The notes under the pieces were generated by a model. That model had not been told where the DNA came from, ran no database searches, and saw nothing but the letters and a program-made list of their open reading frames with translations. From Candidatus Caccocola faecipullorum (GTDB lineage: Bacteria > Synergistota > Synergistia > Synergistales > Synergistaceae), in assembly GCA_018716365.1 (NCBI GenBank), contig DVKA01000261.1, positions 1 through 8,593 on the forward strand: a DNA stretch of 8,593 nucleotides. The letters run 5' to 3'. Positions 5,234 through 8,593 of the stretch are shown here, piece by piece. Positions within the stretch are counted from its first letter, which is position 1. Every line of letters begins with the position of its first letter. The position numbers and the translations under genes were made by a program.

Positions 5234-6584
5234 AATATTTTTCAAGATATTTGCCGCTGAAGCAGGCGGTGCAGAGCCTGTCCGCCGGAAGGCCGATGGC
5301 GGCGACGAGATCCTCTTCCGTGAGGTAGTCGAGCGAATCCGCGCCGACCTTGCGGCACAGCTCGGAGAGCGTCATGCGCACGGCTGCGAGCGTCTCCTCC
5401 TTGCGCGTGTCGATGCCGTAGCGGCAGGGATGGAGCACGGGGGGCGAAGCTATGCGCAGATGTACTTCGCCCGCGCCGCAGTTGCGTACCATCGTGACGA
5501 TGCGCTCCGCGGTCGTGCCGCGCACTATCGAGTCGTCGACTATGACGGCGCGCTTGTCTTTGAAGAGTTCGGCTATCGGGTTGAGCTTTATCTTGACGCC
5601 GAGCTCGCGGACTTTTTGTGTAGGCTGGATGAATGTGCGTCCGACGTAGCGGTTGCGCACGACCGCCATCTCGAACGGCGCGTGCGCCGCCTGCGCGTAG
5701 CCGATGGCGGAAATCGTTCCGCTGTCGGGCATTCCCGCGACGAGATCCGCGTTCGCGCAGGGAGCCTTGAGCGCGAGGCGGCGGCCCATCTCCTTGCGTG
5801 CTTCATAGACGGAGCGGCCGTCGATTATGCTGTCCGGGCGCGCGGTATAGACGTACTCGAAGGAGCAGTGCATGCAGCGCGCGGGGCGTTCCGTGCGGAC
5901 GCGCAGGCTCTTCATTCCGCGCGAGTCGATTATGACGATTTCGCCGGGCTCGACGTCGCGCAGCAGCTTCGCGCCGACTATGTCGAGCGCGCAGGACTCG
6001 GAGGCCGCGTAGTACGTTCCGTCGCGTTCGCCGAGGACGAGCGGCTTGAAGCCGTACGGGTCGCGCGCTGCGACGAGAGCGTCTTCAAGCAGGACCGTTA
6101 TCGCGTAGGAGCCTTCGAGCCTTTTGAGCGCATCTACTATCGCGTCCACTGGCTCCATGTGCGACTTCTGCGCGACCATATGGAGGATGGCCTCAGAGTT
6201 TGTAGACGACTGGAATATCGCGCCGCGCGCCTCAAGCTGCGATTTGAGTTCGTCCAAGTTCGTAACAAGGCCGTCGTGGGCTATCGCTATCGGGCCGCGC
6301 GCGTAGTTCGCGCAGACGGGCAGGACGTTGTGCATCTGCGAGCTTTCGAGCGGGACGTAGCGGACGTGGCCGATCGCGCAGTGCGCGTTTTCGAGCGAGA
6401 GTTTATGCTGGTCTATCGCATTGTGGAGAAGCCCGAAGCCGCGCGCCGAGGCTGCGTGGCCGTCGTGCGCCCACGCGATGCCCGCTGACTCCTGTCCGCG
6501 GTGCTGGAGCGCGTAGAGGCCGAGATAGACTTCTTCGAGTACTGGTTGGTTCTTGACGCTGTATGCGCCGAAAATGCCGCTCAT
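5232..6584 (-). CDS. purF: PurF paralogue with a degenerate glutaminase site (purF1)
   Basis: A 450-residue member of the amidophosphoribosyltransferase family, whose normal reaction makes phosphoribosylamine from PRPP and glutamine. The transferase half is intact: PDSGT (286-290), NRYVGRTFIQPTQ (311-323) and the PRPP loop VIVDDSIVRGTT (347-358). Cys240, Cys387, Cys438 and Cys441 match the 4Fe-4S ligands of Bacillus PurF. The Ntn-glutaminase half keeps its outline (LQHRGQESAGI at 26-36, GHVRY at 72-76 with Arg75), but its catalytic positions are changed. The protein starts MSGIFG instead of having Cys after Met; AHNG is AHDG (Asp104); and the conserved Asp of the SDTE-like motif is Asn129. 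The start is fixed by an in-frame TAA two codons upstream. The nearest Shine-Dalgarno (AAGGA) is 17 nt away, so translation may depend on coupling with purC. I infer an ammonia-dependent or regulatory enzyme. Confidence 0.93.
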   Translation of the reverse strand: MSGIFGAYSVKNQPVLEEVYLGLYALQHRGQESAGIAWAHDGHAASARGFGLLHNAIDQHKLSLENAHCAIGHVRYVPLESSQMHNVLPVCANYARGPIAIAHDGLVTNLDELKSQLEARGAIFQSSTNSEAILHMVAQKSHMEPVDAIVDALKRLEGSYAITVLLEDALVAARDPYGFKPLVLGERDGTYYAASESCALDIVGAKLLRDVEPGEIVIIDSRGMKSLRVRTERPARCMHCSFEYVYTARPDSIIDGRSVYEARKEMGRRLALKAPCANADLVAGMPDSGTISAIGYAQAAHAPFEMAVVRNRYVGRTFIQPTQKVRELGVKIKLNPIAELFKDKRAVIVDDSIVRGTTAERIVTMVRNCGAGEVHLRIASPPVLHPCRYGIDTRKEETLAAVRMTLSELCRKVGADSLDYLTEEDLVAAIGLPADRLCTACFSGKYLEKY

Positions 6585-6590
6585 ATTACG

Positions 6591-7304
6591 TTACGCGGAT
6601 ATCCTTCTCCAGATCTCTTCGTATGCGCCGAGCACGTTGCCGAGATCCTTACGGAAGCGGTCCTTGTCGAGGTGGTCGCCGGTCGACTTATCCCAGAAGC
6701 GGCAGGTGTCGGGCGAAATTTCGTCGGCGAGGATGAGGTTGCCCTGCATGTCTTTGCCGAATTCGAGCTTGAAGTCGACGAGGACGACGCCGAGCTTCGC
6801 GAAGTAGTCCTTGAGTATCGCGTTGACGCGGAGCGAGATGTCCTTGATTTTGTCGAGCTCTTCCTTCGTCGCCCAGCCGAAGAGCAGCGCGTGGTCCTCG
6901 ATGATGAACGGATCGCCGAGGGCGTCGTCCTTATAGCACATCTCGAAGAGCGGGCGCGGAAGCTCCATGCCCTCCTGTACGCCGAGGCGCTTGCAGAGCG
7001 AGCCTGTCGTGATGTTGCGGACGATGACCTCGAGCGGGACGATGTTGACGCGCTTTACGAGCTGGTTCGTCTCGTCTATCTGCTTGACGAAGTGCGACTC
7101 GACGCCGTTGTCGGCGAGAAGCTGGAAGAGCTTCGACGAGATTTTGTTGTTGAGGACGCCCTTGCCGCTCATCGTCGCCTTCTTCTGTCCGTTGAAGGCG
7201 GTGAAGCTGTCCTTATACTCGACTATGACGTAGTTCGGGTCTTCGGTCGTGTAAAGCCTCTTGGCTTTACCCTCGTAGATGAAATCCTTCTTTGTAAGCT
7301 CCAT
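6591..7304 (-). CDS. purC: SAICAR synthetase PurC
   Basis: This 237-residue protein joins CAIR and aspartate with ATP to give SAICAR in the cytosol. It has the same length as the E. coli enzyme as I recall it. Motifs are YEGKAKRLY (10-18) for the nucleotide loop, KDSFTAFNGQKK (31-42), the signature VPLEVIVRNITTGSLCKRLG (89-108) and DEISPDTCRFWD (194-205). The ATG has GGAGG 8 nt upstream. The gene lies between two purF copies: 54 nt after the purF2 stop and 6 nt before purF1. Its substrate CAIR is made by PurE at the far end of the operon. No damage or unusual residue is seen. Confidence 0.97.
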   Translation of the reverse strand: MELTKKDFIYEGKAKRLYTTEDPNYVIVEYKDSFTAFNGQKKATMSGKGVLNNKISSKLFQLLADNGVESHFVKQIDETNQLVKRVNIVPLEVIVRNITTGSLCKRLGVQEGMELPRPLFEMCYKDDALGDPFIIEDHALLFGWATKEELDKIKDISLRVNAILKDYFAKLGVVLVDFKLEFGKDMQGNLILADEISPDTCRFWDKSTGDHLDKDRFRKDLGNVLGAYEEIWRRISA

Positions 7305-7330
7305 TTTTATTTCCTCCGTAAAATGTAATT

Positions 7331-7350
7331 TCCGGGACCGAAGCCCCGGA
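7331..7350 (-). other. UUCG-tetraloop hairpin between purF2 and purC
   Basis: In the minus-strand transcript TCCGGGGC-TTCG-GTCCCGGA forms an 8-bp stem (one G-U pair) closed by the very stable C(UUCG)G tetraloop. It starts 8 nt after the purF2 stop codon and ends 13 nt before the purC GGAGG. There is no run of U directly after it (the next bases are AAATTACATTTT), so it is not a standard terminator. It may act as a 3' stability or processing element or as a partial attenuator. Confidence 0.6.
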
Positions 7351-7358
7351 GCTAATGA

Positions 7359-8593
7359 CTAAAATCCAAGAAGATCGTTCTTTTCTTCTTCCTCTAAATA
7401 ATTCCCGTCGAAGCAGGCCGTACAGAGCTCCTCCTGCGGAAGGCCGATTGCGCGGCATAGCTCCTCGCAGCTTATATATTCGAGCGAATCCGCGTCGATT
7501 TTGCGGCAGAGCTCCGGTATATCCGTCTGCGCCGCTATCAGCTCAGACGAGCTCGGCGTGTCGATGCCGTAGTAGCAGGGGAAGCGCACCGGCGGCGAGG
7601 CTATGCGCATATGCACCTTGCTCGCGCCGCTGCCGCGTATCATCGATACGATGCGCCCCGCGGTCGTGCCGCGCACGAGGCTGTCGTCTACGATGACCGC
7701 CTCTTTGCCGTCGAAGATGCCGGGCTGCGGGTTCAGCTTGATCTTTACGCCCGCCTCGCGCACGCGCTGCGTCGGCTGTATGAAGGTGCGCCCGACGTAG
7801 CGGTTGCGCACGACGCCGGCCTCGAAGTCCGCGCCCGCCTCTTCCGCGAGGCCGATGGCGGCGAGAGTGCCGCTGTCCGGCATCCCGGCGACGACGGCGT
7901 TCTTCGGGCAGCCCGCGCAGCGCGCGAGCGTCGCGCCGAGTTCCTTGCGCGTCTTGTAGACTGAGCGTCCGTCGATTACGCTGTCCGGGCGCGCGAAATA
8001 TACGTACTCGAAGGCGCAGCGGTAATGGCGCGGCTTCTGCGGCCTTTTGCGCGAAATCAGACCGCGCTTGTCTATGACGAGAATCTCGCCGGGCTCGACG
8101 TCGCGCACCATCTCCGCGCCGAGTATGTCGAAGGCGCACGACTCTGACGAAACGAAGTAGTCGTCGCCGCGGCGGCCTATCGCGAGCGGGCGGAAGCCCC
8201 ACGGGTCGCGCGCCGCTATGAGGCAGTCGTCTATGAGGACGACGAGGCTGTACGCCCCCTCGACCTTTTCGAGCGCCGCTTCGAGCGCTTCGAGCGGCAC
8301 GACGCCGGGCTGGTGCGCGACGAGCTGAAGTATCGTCTCCGAGTCGCAGGTCGTCTGGAATATCGCGCCGCGGTATGCGAGATAGGCCGCGAGGGCGCGC
8401 GCGTTCGTCAGGTTGCCGTTGTGCGCGAGCGCTATCGGCCCCTGCGCGTAGTCCGCGCCGAGCGGCTGGCAGTTCTCGGGGCGCGTGCCGCCCGCCGTAG
8501 CGTAGCGGACGTGGCCTATCGCGGCGTGCGCCGGAATCTGCGCCAGCTCGTTCTGCGACAGAGCTTCGTGGACGAGGCCGAGCCCCTTCTTTA
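7359..8593 (-). CDS. purF: Amidophosphoribosyltransferase PurF, N-terminus cut by the right edge (purF2)
   Basis: This copy makes phosphoribosylamine from PRPP and glutamine, the committed step of the pathway. The frame is open to the right edge; 410 codons are visible, and roughly the first 40-60 residues, including the expected catalytic Cys, lie outside. The visible glutaminase part is orthodox: GHVRYATAGG with the conserved Arg, AHNGN (oxyanion Asn, near 8420) and CDSE (conserved Asp, near 8345). The transferase half has PDSGT, NRYVGRTFIQPTQ and VIVDDSLVRGTT. Cys residues in RCAFEYVY, FPCYYGID and CTAC match the 4Fe-4S ligands. The C-terminus ends with an acidic EEEEKNDLLGF tail. It is clearly a paralogue of purF1, nearly identical around the NRYVGRT block. 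A GTG at 8300 could be misread as the start, but conserved residues continue upstream of it. Confidence 0.95.
   Translation of the reverse strand, partial: KKGLGLVHEALSQNELAQIPAHAAIGHVRYATAGGTRPENCQPLGADYAQGPIALAHNGNLTNARALAAYLAYRGAIFQTTCDSETILQLVAHQPGVVPLEALEAALEKVEGAYSLVVLIDDCLIAARDPWGFRPLAIGRRGDDYFVSSESCAFDILGAEMVRDVEPGEILVIDKRGLISRKRPQKPRHYRCAFEYVYFARPDSVIDGRSVYKTRKELGATLARCAGCPKNAVVAGMPDSGTLAAIGLAEEAGADFEAGVVRNRYVGRTFIQPTQRVREAGVKIKLNPQPGIFDGKEAVIVDDSLVRGTTAGRIVSMIRGSGASKVHMRIASPPVRFPCYYGIDTPSSSELIAAQTDIPELCRKIDADSLEYISCEELCRAIGLPQEELCTACFDGNYLEEEEKNDLLGF

Noticed and set aside
5430..6488. Plus-strand open frame of 352 codons opposite purF1
   Set aside because: Antisense shadow of purF1, very rich in Arg, Ala, Val and Asp, with no recognisable domain.
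5232..6584. purF1 as a pseudogene
   Set aside because: The frame is intact over full length and the PRPP site, Fe-S cysteines and C-terminus are conserved; only the glutaminase catalytic residues changed, which points to altered function more than decay.
7331..7350. Hairpin after purF2 as a rho-independent terminator
   Set aside because: There is no U run directly after the stem, and purC follows immediately with no promoter visible, so full termination is unlikely.
7359..8300. GTG at 8300 as the start of purF2
   Set aside because: The frame stays open to the right edge and encodes conserved glutaminase motifs (GHVRY, AHNGN, CDSE) upstream of that GTG, so the gene is longer and truncated by the window.

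Overview
The window is almost entirely one de novo purine biosynthesis operon on the minus strand, so transcription runs from the right edge to the left. In transcript order it carries a purF with its N-terminus cut off by the right edge (called purF2 here), purC, a second complete purF (purF1), purM, purN and purH in one uninterrupted reading frame, purD and purE. A strong terminator hairpin at 223-255 ends it. Intergenic gaps are 54, 6 and 12 nt, then a 22-nt overlap, an in-frame junction, 20 nt and 1 nt. The operon promoter must lie beyond the right edge. No purK, purL/Q/S, purB or purA is visible.

Together the genes cover PRPP to phosphoribosylamine (PurF), formylation of GAR (PurN), ring closure of FGAM to AIR (PurM), carboxylation (PurE), the SAICAR step (PurC) and the last two steps to IMP (PurH). 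PurD makes GAR. FGAM synthetase and adenylosuccinate lyase must be encoded elsewhere.

The window suggests a GC-rich, probably anaerobic bacterium. Both PurF proteins keep all four cysteines that bind the 4Fe-4S cluster in Bacillus-type PurF. The overall flavour reminds me of amino-acid-fermenting Synergistota, but that is a guess from memory and needs a similarity search.

Three things stand out. (1) purF1 has a complete phosphoribosyltransferase domain, but its glutaminase site has lost the catalytic cysteine (Ser instead), the oxyanion Asn (Asp instead) and the conserved Asp (Asn instead). purF2 keeps the latter two positions. The operon therefore seems to carry one ordinary PurF and one that probably cannot use glutamine. 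(2) purN runs without a stop codon into purH, giving a 709-residue open frame. A well-placed ribosome binding site, an out-of-frame TAG just before the purH ATG and an A6 run upstream suggest a recent fusion, slippage or a sequence error. (3) PurE lacks the usual His of the AAHLPG motif and has no PurK partner here.

Left of the terminator (1-222) lies an AT-richer intergenic stretch with a candidate promoter and a small inverted repeat. After it comes the first 33 codons of an unrecognised minus-strand gene that runs off the left edge.
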